A stretch of 64,000 nt of DNA, taken from NCBI RefSeq assembly GCF_029936995.1, contig NZ_JAPYRE010000006.1, forward strand, positions 40,001 through 104,000, given 5' to 3'. Positions within the stretch are counted from its first letter, which is position 1. Each line of letters opens with the position of its first letter. Origin of the DNA: Henriciella sp. (GTDB lineage: Bacteria; Pseudomonadota; Alphaproteobacteria; Caulobacterales; Hyphomonadaceae). Below, in pieces: positions 50,242-58,572 of the stretch. The notes under the pieces are model-generated. The model searched no databases. It worked only from the letters and a program-made list of their open reading frames with translations, and had not been told where the DNA came from. The position numbers were made by a program, and so were the translations under genes.

Positions 50242-52350
50242 TCAGGCCTGCTTTTCGGCCGGGGCGGGCAGGTTGTGACTGTCTCTCTGTTCGAACGCGT
50301 CCAGCGCCTTACGAAGAAGTTCGCCCTTGAGCATGGTCTCGTCGAACTCCGCGTGCGGGTCAGATAGGGCAATGATCGCGCCACCCGCGCCAATCGAGGC
50401 TTCCCTGCTGTCCAGCACCGCCGTGCGAATGACGATGTTGAGATCTACTGCACCATCGAGAGAGATATAGCCGATGGCTCCGGAATAGACGCCGCGCGGG
50501 CCGGCTTCCAGCGAATCTATTATCTCCATTGTGCGGACTTTCGGTGCGCCCGTCATCGAGCCGCCGGGGAACAGGGACCGGATACATGACACCGCGCTCT
50601 CATCCTCGCGCAGCTGGCCTGTCACGGTGCTGACCATCTGGTGCACGCTGGTGAAGGACTCGATGTCGTACAGTTTCGGCACTCTGACGCTGCCGGTGCG
50701 GCAGACGCGGTTGAGGTCGTTGCGGATAAGATCGACGATCATCAGGTTCTCGGCCCGATCTTTCTCGCTGGCGGCAAGACGGGCCTTCAGGGCCGCATCT
50801 TCCTGCCCGGTTCTGCCACGGCCGATTGTGCCCTTGATGGGCTTGCACTCGACCTGGCCATCAGCGGCGATCCGCACCATGCGTTCGGGCGAGCAGCTGA
50901 GAACACTCAGTCCGCCGAATTTGAGATATGCGCCATAAGGGGCCGGATTGAGTTCGCGAAGGGACTGGTAGGTGCTAAGAGGGTCGCCACCATAAGGTCG
51001 TCGCCATTCATTGCAGAGGCAGATTTCGTAGCTTTCGCCATCCCTTATCCTGTCCAGTGAAGTGGCGATCCGGTCGAGATAGGCTTTCCGTGTATGGCGG
51101 GTGGACCATGCAGGCGACGATCCATGACCTGCCTCTGCGGCCGGTGCTTGCCGGGCCACAGATCGAGGCTGTTCGTCTGTCATGGCCGCCTTCACGGATG
51201 CAAACCATTCTGTGGCAATTGTTTCTTCAGCCGATGGCACAAGGCAGGCGAGCCAGGCTTCGCCGGTTTCATGGTCGAAAGCGAGAAAGCGGTCCGCAAA
51301 GACGAGCTGGGCGTCCCGGTGCGGGCTTTCATGCGTGTTGCGCCCTCCGCAATCAGCTTTCAGTTCATAGCCAAGATAGCCGACATAGCCGCCCTTGAAG
51401 GGAAGGGGCGTGTCATTGTCATCCAGGTAAACAGAAGCGGTCTGACGCTCCAGATAATCGAAAATGGTTTCGTCGAACTGGTATGTGCCTTCACGCGTAA
51501 TGACCTCGACACGCCGTTGTGCGACGTCATAGCTGACAGTTTCAGCCAGCGGGCCCTGCGCATCGCCCATAAAGGAGTAACGGCCCTGCCCGGCATGATG
51601 CGAGCTGCTATCGAGCCAGAAAGCATCCGGAGACGTCGCATAGAGACGCTCGAAACAGGTTTCAGGCTTCAGACCTGTTTCGAGCTTGCGCGAGACCAGT
51701 TTCAGAGGCCGGACATCTGGTTGGGCCGTGGGCGCAGTTCGCCGCATGGTTCCTGGCCTGGGCGGACGGGCCAGGCGGGAGCCGGCCAGCCGCAGGAAGT
51801 TCCGGATGATCGCTGCGCCATGATCGGTCGCAACGGATTCAGGGTGAAACTGGACACCCCAGCGCGGCAGATCCCTGTGGTGGAGGCCCATCACAAGCCC
51901 GTCTTCACTCCAGGCATCGGCAGCAAGGCTTTCAGGAAGGTCTTGCGCGATAAGCGAGTGATAGCGCACCGCGTTAAAGGGAGAGGGGATGTTCTCGAAA
52001 AGCTGCTCTCCTGCATGAGCGATTGCGCTGAGCCGGCCATGCATCGGTTCAGGAGCATGGCTGACCTTCCCGCCGGCCAGAAGCGCTATCCCCTGATGGC
52101 CGAGACAGACACCGAGAACCGGTATCTCTGTGTCCCGGAGGAGTGTCGCGCAGAGGCCGAAGTCGTGCGGGCGGGCCGGATGGCCGGGGCCGGGTGACAG
52201 GATGGCCGCATCGAAGTCGACTTCCTGTAGTTCAGCCGGTGTGATGGCATCGTTCAGCAGGACGACTGGCTCTGTGCCAGACGCTGCGGCTACAAGCTCT
52301 GCGAGATTGTAGGTAAAGCTGTCATAGTTATCGATGATCAGCACTCTCAT
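50242..52350 (-). CDS. pabAB: Fused aminodeoxychorismate synthase (PabA-PabB)
   Basis: A 702-residue fusion that makes 4-amino-4-deoxychorismate for folate. Residues 1-190 are a glutamine amidotransferase: catalytic Cys in GVCLGHQG and the His-Glu pair in QFHPES. After a short basic linker, residues about 215-690 are the chorismate-using subunit with CLCNEWRRPYGG, PIKGTIGRGR (the Lys form found in PabB, where TrpE has Ala), ENLMIVDLIRNDLNRVC and FPGGSMTGAPK. The fusion and the Lys identify it as PabAB and not anthranilate synthase. No pabC lyase gene follows at once. It converges on the AidB-like gene with a 5-base gap. Confidence 0.93.
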   Translation of the reverse strand: MRVLIIDNYDSFTYNLAELVAAASGTEPVVLLNDAITPAELQEVDFDAAILSPGPGHPARPHDFGLCATLLRDTEIPVLGVCLGHQGIALLAGGKVSHAPEPMHGRLSAIAHAGEQLFENIPSPFNAVRYHSLIAQDLPESLAADAWSEDGLVMGLHHRDLPRWGVQFHPESVATDHGAAIIRNFLRLAGSRLARPPRPGTMRRTAPTAQPDVRPLKLVSRKLETGLKPETCFERLYATSPDAFWLDSSSHHAGQGRYSFMGDAQGPLAETVSYDVAQRRVEVITREGTYQFDETIFDYLERQTASVYLDDNDTPLPFKGGYVGYLGYELKADCGGRNTHESPHRDAQLVFADRFLAFDHETGEAWLACLVPSAEETIATEWFASVKAAMTDEQPRSVARQAPAAEAGHGSSPAWSTRHTRKAYLDRIATSLDRIRDGESYEICLCNEWRRPYGGDPLSTYQSLRELNPAPYGAYLKFGGLSVLSCSPERMVRIAADGQVECKPIKGTIGRGRTGQEDAALKARLAASEKDRAENLMIVDLIRNDLNRVCRTGSVRVPKLYDIESFTSVHQMVSTVTGQLREDESAVSCIRSLFPGGSMTGAPKVRTMEIIDSLEAGPRGVYSGAIGYISLDGAVDLNIVIRTAVLDSREASIGAGGAIIALSDPHAEFDETMLKGELLRKALDAFEQRDSHNLPAPAEKQA

Positions 52351-52431
52351 GGCGCGTCTTTAAGCACGCGCCTGCCGCGCGGCAAAGCGCCCAGTCTCAG
52401 GTGCTGGAAACTGTCATGTGGCCGGCTGGTG

Positions 52432-53058
52432 TCAGGGGGCCTGCTGTTTCGCCGCGCGAATATCTTCGTTCTTGCTGGCCAGCCTGACACTGACGACATA
52501 GGCCTTGCTGGTTTCCATGCCTGCAAGAATGCCACCGGCCTGATCGCTGGGCATGAGCCGCAGGAAACCGGCGGCAAAACTGGGGTCCATCTGGTTGAAG
52601 ATGGCGGCGGCCTGATCGGGCTTCATGGAGCTGTACATATCCGCAAGGTGCTTGATGTCCTGATTGGCCGAGCTGGTCATCTCCTGCCATCTTTCATCAA
52701 GGGTCGCCTGCAACGCCTTGAGCTCGTCACCCTGGCGCTCAAGTTCCTGCTGGCGGGCCTGTAGCGAAAGTTCCTGTTCCTGAAGGGCCTGCGAACGATC
52801 CCTGAAAGTCTCCTGATCCTTCGCCATGGCAGTGGCGGCAGCACCCGTGAAGCAGACTTCATCGCTGGCCGTGTCGCCATCGGGGCCTGGCATGTAGGAC
52901 GCCTGAATGAGTTCCGGTTCGGATGAGGCCTTGTCCTCGGCGGAGGCCGGGCTGTTCTCTGCCTCGGCAAGCGTATCCGGTATGATGCGCGTCAGCCCTG
53001 CCACGGTAAACAGGACGCCAAGTGTCAGAAGGACATGGGAGCGGGTCTTGCCAGCCAT
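52432..53058 (-). CDS. motE: MotE-like flagellar protein
   Basis: A 208-residue protein with one N-terminal membrane segment (VLLTLGVLFTVAGLTRI), a periplasmic coiled coil at about 80-125 (Gln/Glu/Leu-rich), and a C-terminal MgtE_N-like domain (MYSSMKPDQAAAIFNQMDPSFAAGFLRLMP). This is the architecture of MotE, a periplasmic chaperone of the motility protein MotC in Rhizobium. It is the last gene of the fliL group, 2 bases after the DUF6468 gene. Confidence 0.85.
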   Translation of the reverse strand: MAGKTRSHVLLTLGVLFTVAGLTRIIPDTLAEAENSPASAEDKASSEPELIQASYMPGPDGDTASDEVCFTGAAATAMAKDQETFRDRSQALQEQELSLQARQQELERQGDELKALQATLDERWQEMTSSANQDIKHLADMYSSMKPDQAAAIFNQMDPSFAAGFLRLMPSDQAGGILAGMETSKAYVVSVRLASKNEDIRAAKQQAP

Positions 53059-53060
53059 GC

Positions 53061-53555
53061 TTAGGAGGTCCTCTCAAGCCGCGAAGCGTCATCTTCGTCG
53101 AACAGGTATTCTGAGTGCTGGATAGTCGTAGCTGCAATACCTGTCAGGCTGCGCATCTGCTTGAGCAGGGCACGCATTTCACGCATCTCCTGGCGCGACT
53201 GGCTGACAAGTTCACTCATCGCAGCGCGCAGTTCGGTTTCGGCGGCGGTGGCGTGTTCGCCGGCTTTTGCCTGCGCCGCCTCCATTTCCCGTGTCTGTGC
53301 TGACAGGCGGCTGGACATGGCGTCGGCCTCTTCCATGAGTGTTGAGAGGCGCGTGGCCAGCTCACCGGCCTGTGCGCGGGTTTCACTCGTGGCGGAGGAC
53401 ATTGCGGAAATTGACTTCGACAGGGCCATGATCGTGGCACCAAGTCCGTCGCGGGTGTCCTGCAGGGCTTTCAGGCGGCGGCTGAGCACGATGCAGTATA
53501 CGCATGCCGCAAACGAGACGAGGAAGATGGCAATATCAATCGGATCGACGGTCAT
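53061..53555 (-). CDS. DUF6468 flagellar-associated membrane protein
   Basis: A 164-residue protein with an N-terminal membrane helix (IAIFLVSFAACVYCIVL) followed by a long helical, likely coiled-coil region (ALSKSISAMSSATSETRAQAGELATRL and onward) and an acidic C-terminus. It matches the DUF6468 proteins found in alphaproteobacterial fliL-fliM-motE clusters; its precise role is unknown. It starts 4 bases after the fliL stop. Confidence 0.8.
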   Translation of the reverse strand: MTVDPIDIAIFLVSFAACVYCIVLSRRLKALQDTRDGLGATIMALSKSISAMSSATSETRAQAGELATRLSTLMEEADAMSSRLSAQTREMEAAQAKAGEHATAAETELRAAMSELVSQSRQEMREMRALLKQMRSLTGIAATTIQHSEYLFDEDDASRLERTS

Positions 53556-53559
53556 CTTG

Positions 53560-54078
53560 TCACCTCAGAAGGAATTCCGTGATAAGTACACCCTGGGACA
53601 CGTCTCCTCCGAGAACGAGTTCCGCGCGGCGGGAGAGCTGTTCCCGCAGGCGGGGATAGAATGCTGCCGATTCCAGGTCGCTGAGTTCCAGTGAACGAAG
53701 ATATCCAATAAAGGCGTCCTTCAACATGAGTTCGGCTTTGCCAACCTTGCCGGAATCGCCCTTGTCCGCAACAATTGCTGTCTTGATCTTCACGTAGCGG
53801 GTGGCTGGCTCGTTGCCGATAGTAATGATGATCTCGTTCAGTTCGACATAAGCCTGGTCTTCGCGGGCCAGTGGCTCGGACGTGGTTGAGGCGGCAGCAG
53901 CGCAAACGGGCGTGCCGGCATTGCCTGACGGCGCCAGCATGAAAACCGTCCCGAAAGAACAGCCGAGCGAGACAAGACCGAGCAGGCCATACTTGACCAG
54001 TCCGCCCGACGATTTTGCCGGCGCATTGTCGGTCTCCTGGCGTGCCTTGTCTTCTCCGGAAGTTTCTTTTTCCGCCAT
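53560..54078 (-). CDS. fliL: Flagellar basal body-associated protein FliL
   Basis: A 172-residue inner-membrane protein with a charged N-terminus, one membrane helix (LVKYGLLGLVSLGCSFGTVFMLA) and a periplasmic stomatin-like domain ending with LRSLELSDLESAAFYPRLREQLSRRAELVLGGD and VLITEFLLR. FliL surrounds the stator units and aids torque. It heads the leftward fliL-DUF6468-motE operon and is divergent from fliF. The usual next gene, fliM, is absent here. Confidence 0.92.
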   Translation of the reverse strand: MAEKETSGEDKARQETDNAPAKSSGGLVKYGLLGLVSLGCSFGTVFMLAPSGNAGTPVCAAAASTTSEPLAREDQAYVELNEIIITIGNEPATRYVKIKTAIVADKGDSGKVGKAELMLKDAFIGYLRSLELSDLESAAFYPRLREQLSRRAELVLGGDVSQGVLITEFLLR

Positions 54079-54140
54079 CAGCCCCTCTTCGCAAAACGTG
54101 CTGCGTCCAGTCCGGCGTAATCAATCTCCGGTAAAGGAAG

Positions 54141-54167
54141 CGTTAAGAATTTCGCGAGAAACGTTAA
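54141..54167 (-). promoter_or_regulatory. Pair of TTAACG direct repeats in the fliL-fliF divergent region
   Basis: On the minus strand TTAACG occurs at 54167-54162 and at 54146-54141, 21 bases apart, on the same face of the helix. TTAAC is the core of CtrA half-sites in Caulobacterales, but no full TTAA-N7-TTAAC is present. Confidence 0.35.
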
Positions 54168-54207
54168 CCAATGAAGTTACACTGATTTGCACGGGGCAGA
54201 TGGGTTC

Positions 54208-55734
54208 ATGAAGTTTGTCGAGACGCTAAAAGGCTTGTCCTTGACGCGGCAGCTAGCGCTTGCAGGCGCCGTCCTCGGTGTCGTTCTCGCGATGACGATG
54301 ATGGTACGTGGCGCCGTACAGGAGCCCATGGCGCTGCTTTACTCCGGACTTGAGCCTGCCAGTGCGGGTGACGTGATCGAGGAGCTCGACAAGCGTGGCG
54401 TCGATTACGAAATCAAGGGCGAATCAATTTTCATTCCGCAGAGTGAGCGAGATGGCATCCGGTTTGCCCTGGCCCAGGACGGGTTGCCGCAGCAATCTGT
54501 ACGCGGATACGAGCTTCTCGATGACGTAAACGGGTTTTCCGTCACGTCCGAGATGTACAATGCGGCTTACTGGCGGGCGAAGGAAGGCGAGCTTACACGC
54601 ACAATCCTGGCCATACAGGGCGTGCAGTCGGCACGGGTGCATATCGGGGCGAGCCTGCGGTCGGGGTTCTCACGGTCCGGGCCGCCGCAGACAGCGTCAG
54701 TAACACTTCAGACCTCAGGCGATCTGAGTGCGCGACAGGCTGAAGCCATTCAGTACATGGTTGCGCTTGCTGTTTCCGGTCTGTCCCCTGAAGACGTTGC
54801 CGTGATCGATCCGCAGAAGGGCATGATTGCAGGCCCGGATGTCCAGCAGGCCGAACAGCCCTCCATGGTCGCCGATACCAAGGCCAACATGCTCGAGCAG
54901 AAGATCATGCGCCTTCTGGAGGCCCGTGTCGGACCGGGCAATGCGAAGGTCTCTGTTACCGTCGATGTGAACCGGCAGCGCCAGCGCGTGTCCGAAGTAA
55001 CTTTCGACCCTGAGTCACGCGTCATTCGAAACCGGACCAGCAATGATGTCAGTGAAACCAATGCAGGCGGTGGCACGGGTGTAACGGTCGCGAGTAACCT
55101 GCCCCAGGGCGGGCAGCAGGGAGGTGGCGGCAGCGAAGTACGCAACACCACCGAAACGGTCTCTTATGAGATGAATGAACGCCGCACCGAGACCGAGACA
55201 CTGCCCGGCCAGATCGAGCGTATTTCTGTGGCTGTCCTGCTTGACCAGGAGCAGCTGGGGATCGACCCGCAATCGGCGAATGCAACGACAATATCGCAGC
55301 AGGTCATCAACGATTTCGAGCAGCTCATACTCTCTGGTGCCGGACTTGATACGGCGCGTGGCGACACGTTGACCGTCGAATTGATGCCGTTCCAGCAGGC
55401 ACCTGTCGCCGACATGGTCCCCGCACCGGGCATGGTGGAAACACTGATCGAGCGCTACTCGTGGCAGGCCGTTCAGGCGGTTCTTCTTGGACTGGTCGTG
55501 GTTGCGCTGGCTTTCGGAGTTATCCGGCCGCTTCTCAGGAAAGACCCCATGCAGGGCACTGGCGCCCTGAATGAACCCCGCCTGATCGGTAGTGATGCGG
55601 GGGCAGGTGACGCGCATCAGGAAACGGATCCCTTCGACTTCCTGAAGGATTACACCCGCGAGCGCCAGGATGAGACGGCCGCACTGCTACAATCCTGGCT
55701 TGATGAAGACCGGAAGGTGGCCGTGAATGAATGA
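54208..55734 (+). CDS. fliF: Flagellar MS-ring protein FliF
   Basis: A 508-residue membrane-ring protein. The first helix (LALAGAVLGVVLAMTMMV) is followed by ring-building motif domains (ALLYSGLEPASAGDVIEEL, then GYELLDDVNGFSVTSEMYNAAYWRAKEGELTRTI and ARVHIG), a Gly/Gln-rich loop near 300-330, the second helix (AVLLGLVVVALAFGVIRPL) and a C-terminal FliG-binding tail. The frame allows a TTG at 54187, but the ATG at 54208 with GGGG upstream is preferred. It starts the fliF-flbE-fliN-fliP-fliG operon. Confidence 0.96.
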   Translation: MKFVETLKGLSLTRQLALAGAVLGVVLAMTMMVRGAVQEPMALLYSGLEPASAGDVIEELDKRGVDYEIKGESIFIPQSERDGIRFALAQDGLPQQSVRGYELLDDVNGFSVTSEMYNAAYWRAKEGELTRTILAIQGVQSARVHIGASLRSGFSRSGPPQTASVTLQTSGDLSARQAEAIQYMVALAVSGLSPEDVAVIDPQKGMIAGPDVQQAEQPSMVADTKANMLEQKIMRLLEARVGPGNAKVSVTVDVNRQRQRVSEVTFDPESRVIRNRTSNDVSETNAGGGTGVTVASNLPQGGQQGGGGSEVRNTTETVSYEMNERRTETETLPGQIERISVAVLLDQEQLGIDPQSANATTISQQVINDFEQLILSGAGLDTARGDTLTVELMPFQQAPVADMVPAPGMVETLIERYSWQAVQAVLLGLVVVALAFGVIRPLLRKDPMQGTGALNEPRLIGSDAGAGDAHQETDPFDFLKDYTRERQDETAALLQSWLDEDRKVAVNE

Positions 55735-56323
55735 TACGGTGTTCGCCGGCCTGCCCAGGTTCGATACCGCGACACAGCGCCGGAGCAGGATAGGTGAGGA
55801 TTACGCCTCTGTCTCGACAGCCTCTGCTGCTTCGAAAAGTGAAGCTGCCGCTCAGGATAGTGGGGACAGCACACAGGATGCACTGGAGGCCGTGCAGGCT
55901 GAGGCAGTCCAGCGCCTGAGTGCAATCGAGGAAACCCTGACACGACTGTCGGTCGCGGCAGAAGAGATCGACACCCGGCTTCGCCAGCAGGCGACGCAGA
56001 ACGTCACGGCGATCGCTGAAAAGCTCTTTCCACAAATGTCGCGCCTCTTTCTCGCCGAGGAAATCTGCCGGCATCTGCCGGACCTGTTGCCGCTGGCTGC
56101 TCCTTCGGTGACGATCCGCGTGGAAGCTCAGCTAGCTGATGATTTAAGGTCTGTCGTCGAGCGATCCGAAGAGCTAGCGGGGTTCTGCACTGTTACGGAA
56201 GATGCGGCGCCGGGCGCGAATCGCGTCACCATCGACTGGAAAGAGGGTGGCGCTGACGTGGATTTTGACAGGCTTCTCGAGACATGCCTGGAGCGGCTCA
56301 AGGCTGCGAATTCAAACGCATAG
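55727..56323 (+). CDS. flbE: FlbE/FliH-like flagellar assembly protein
   Basis: A 198-residue protein with a disordered N-terminal 50 residues, a helical middle (EAVQRLSAIEETLTRLSVAAEEIDTRLRQQATQ) and a C-terminal domain (LADDLRSVVERSEELAGF, then VTIDWKEGGADVDFDRLLETCLERL) that resembles FliH, the regulator of the FliI export ATPase. Caulobacter encodes FlbE in the same position between fliF/fliG and fliN. It overlaps fliF by 8 bases. Confidence 0.8.
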   Translation: MNDTVFAGLPRFDTATQRRSRIGEDYASVSTASAASKSEAAAQDSGDSTQDALEAVQAEAVQRLSAIEETLTRLSVAAEEIDTRLRQQATQNVTAIAEKLFPQMSRLFLAEEICRHLPDLLPLAAPSVTIRVEAQLADDLRSVVERSEELAGFCTVTEDAAPGANRVTIDWKEGGADVDFDRLLETCLERLKAANSNA

Positions 56324-56334
56324 GGTAGGATTTC

Positions 56335-56649
56335 ATGGCTGAACCGGAAGCATCGCAAAAAGAATCGGAAATCCTGGACCGCCGGGATCCTTCGCCTGAG
56401 AACCAGCTCCGGCGCTCCATTTACAGTGTTCCCGTCAATGTGACGGTGTCGATCGGGCAGAAGCGTCTCAGTGTCGCTGAGATACTGGAGCTTGGGCCGG
56501 ATTCCATTGTCGCCCTGACGTCACGCATCGAAGACCCGGTCAGCCTGACAGTGGATAACAAGCTGATTGCAAAGGGTGAGCTTATCGAGACCGATGAGGG
56601 TGGCCTTGGCGTGAAGATCACCGAAATCGTGGAAGAGGATGACGACTAG
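56335..56649 (+). CDS. fliN: Flagellar motor switch protein FliN
   Basis: A 104-residue C-ring protein with a short charged N-terminus and a SpoA domain (IYSVPVNVTVSIGQKRLSVAEILELGPDSIVAL and KGELIETDEGGLGVKITEI). It forms the lower C-ring with FliM and binds FliH. It lies 11 bases after the FlbE-like gene, and fliP starts on the base after its stop codon. Confidence 0.94.
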   Translation: MAEPEASQKESEILDRRDPSPENQLRRSIYSVPVNVTVSIGQKRLSVAEILELGPDSIVALTSRIEDPVSLTVDNKLIAKGELIETDEGGLGVKITEIVEEDDD

Positions 56650-57417
56650 ATGCTCCGGGCGGGCTGGGGAAATCGTGCACTTCTGCTTCTTCTCTTGCTG
56701 GCCTGCCTCTGTGTATTTGGTGCCCAGGCTCAGGAGACTGGCGGAGAAGGCCTGCTTGGCGATCTGACCAACCCGGGCGGTGAAGGTGGGCTGAGCGGTA
56801 CAGTCATCATCCTGTTTGCGCTGGTAACTGTGCTCAGTCTTGTGCCGGGCCTCGCCATGATGGTGACTTGCCTGCCATTCCTGATCATCGTCTTCTCGTT
56901 CATCCGCCAGGCGCTGGGCGTTCAACAGGCCCCCCCGAACATGATGCTCATGGCGCTTGCCATGTTCCTGACCTTCTTCATCATGGAGCCAACCTTCACC
57001 GAAGCGTGGGCGAATGGCATCCAGCCCTATACACAGGGCACGATGTCGGAAGAGCAGGCCTGGACGGCCGCGACAGAGCCTTTCCGCGAGTTCATGACAA
57101 TGCGCACCGACCCGGAAGCCATTCCGGTGCTGGGCGAGGCGCTGGGACGACCGGTGGCGGAAACTGAAACCCCGTCCTTCTCGCTGCTCTCGACGGCGTT
57201 CATGCTGTCTGAAATCAAGCACGCTTTCCAGATCGGCTTCGTGATCTTTTTACCCTTCCTCGTCATTGATCTGGTGGTCGCATCAGTCCTTATGGCTGTC
57301 GGCATGATGATGGTGCCGCCAACGGTGGTGTCACTGCCCTTCAAGGTCGGCTTTTTCGTGCTGGCAGACGGGTGGCTGAAAATAACCGAAGCGCTATTGC
57401 GGGGGTATATCGGATGA
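56650..57417 (+). CDS. fliP: Flagellar export-gate protein FliP
   Basis: A 255-residue integral membrane protein of the type III export gate. An N-terminal signal peptide ends near FGAQAQ; the mature part shows LVPGLAMMVTCLPFLIIVFSFIRQALGVQQAPPNMML and EIKHAFQIGFVIFLPFLVIDLVVASVLMAVGMMMVPP, the FliP signatures. It begins directly after fliN and overlaps fliG by 4 bases (ATGA). Confidence 0.96.
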   Translation: MLRAGWGNRALLLLLLLACLCVFGAQAQETGGEGLLGDLTNPGGEGGLSGTVIILFALVTVLSLVPGLAMMVTCLPFLIIVFSFIRQALGVQQAPPNMMLMALAMFLTFFIMEPTFTEAWANGIQPYTQGTMSEEQAWTAATEPFREFMTMRTDPEAIPVLGEALGRPVAETETPSFSLLSTAFMLSEIKHAFQIGFVIFLPFLVIDLVVASVLMAVGMMMVPPTVVSLPFKVGFFVLADGWLKITEALLRGYIG

Positions 57418-58517
57418 GTGCAGCGTCAGACCGGACCGATGCCAGCAAGGCCAAGAACAACCTGCGGGCTGTGCCGACTGGCCAGCAGGAGTCGCGTGTC
57501 GCCTCGATCAGCCGCGCCCAGAGGGCTGCGGTCGTCATTGCCATGCTTGGCGAAACGGCTGCCAAGCCGGTGGTCGACAAGCTCGATGACAGGGCGCTCG
57601 CCCAGGTCGCAGAGGCGCTAGAAACGGTCTCATATCTGGCACGTGAGGAGCTTGCCGAGATCGTCATAGATTTCCTGCAGCATCTGCGCAGCACTAAGGG
57701 GGCATTCCGTGGCGGACCTGACCGCGCGCGAGAAATCGTTACCGGGCTTCTGGACGATAACCGGTTCGGTGTCATCTTCGGTGACAAGGGTGACCCGGGG
57801 GCTGAAGCGCCGGACAGGGACGGCACCTGGGCACGTCTAGAGAAGCGCGACCCGAAAAAGACAGCCGCCTATATGAGCGGGCTGACCCCGAACATTATCG
57901 CGCTGATCCTGCGCAAGCTCGATGTTTCGGTGTCATCCGAGATCGTGACCCATCTCGACGATGAAAAACTCGACCCGATGATCGGTTTGCTTGTCGAGAG
58001 CGGCCAGAGTGACCCCGAGATTGATTCTGTCATCGCCCGCATGGTCGATATAGAGTTCCTGAACAATCAGGAGGAGAGCGCGGAAGAGGGCGACGAGCAC
58101 CTGCAGTCTGTAGGTGAACTTCTCAGCCTGATCCCGAGCGACCGGCGTGACCGCCTTATGGCAGTCATCAAGAATACGGATGAAAACAAGATGGCCAGCA
58201 TCCAGCGCGTCATCTTCACGATCGACGGTCTGCCGGACATGCTGGGGCGCGCATCGGTTCCGGTTGTATTCCGCGAGCTTGGCGAAGATACGATGGTGCG
58301 CCTTCTCTCCACGCTGGGTGGGACGACGGCGAGTGTTCAGGAATACCTTCTTGGCAACATATCCTCACGCCTGGCTGACCAGTATAGAGATCAGCTTGAA
58401 GATGCCGGGTCTGTTACGCCGGCTGAGGCTGAAGTCATTCAGCGTGAGTTCCTCACTTCGCTCATGTCCATGAAACGCCGCGGCATGATTGTCCTGGAAA
58501 AACCCGCGGCTACCTGA
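57414..58517 (+). CDS. fliG: Flagellar motor switch protein FliG
   Basis: A 367-residue C-ring protein that binds FliF and receives torque from the stator. Three domains are visible: FliGN (ISRAQRAAVVIAMLGETAAKPVVDKL, about 35-120), the middle domain (AAYMSGLTPNIIALILRKLD) and the C-terminal torque domain (VVFRELGEDTMVRLLSTLGG and the ending EFLTSLMSMKRRGMI). The ORF extends to 57372 inside fliP, but the ATG at 57414 overlaps the fliP stop. In most genomes fliG follows fliF; here it is last in the operon. Confidence 0.94.
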   Translation: MSAASDRTDASKAKNNLRAVPTGQQESRVASISRAQRAAVVIAMLGETAAKPVVDKLDDRALAQVAEALETVSYLAREELAEIVIDFLQHLRSTKGAFRGGPDRAREIVTGLLDDNRFGVIFGDKGDPGAEAPDRDGTWARLEKRDPKKTAAYMSGLTPNIIALILRKLDVSVSSEIVTHLDDEKLDPMIGLLVESGQSDPEIDSVIARMVDIEFLNNQEESAEEGDEHLQSVGELLSLIPSDRRDRLMAVIKNTDENKMASIQRVIFTIDGLPDMLGRASVPVVFRELGEDTMVRLLSTLGGTTASVQEYLLGNISSRLADQYRDQLEDAGSVTPAEAEVIQREFLTSLMSMKRRGMIVLEKPAAT

Positions 58518-58543
58518 ATTCAGGCAAGCAAGGCGGACAGGCT

Positions 58544-58571
58544 GGCCGGGCTGTCAGGCCCCGGCCTCTCT
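58544..58571 (+). terminator. Terminator after fliG
   Basis: GGCCGGG and CCCGGCC form a 7-bp GC stem with a 9-base loop, followed by a pyrimidine-rich run (TCTCTTCTATTT). It stands between the convergent fliG and flgI genes. Confidence 0.55.
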
Positions 58572-58572
58572 T

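Noticed and set aside
54079-54207. Full CtrA box (TTAA-N7-TTAAC) at fliF
   Set aside because: TTAA cores are present but none has the 7-base spacing, so only half-sites are claimed.
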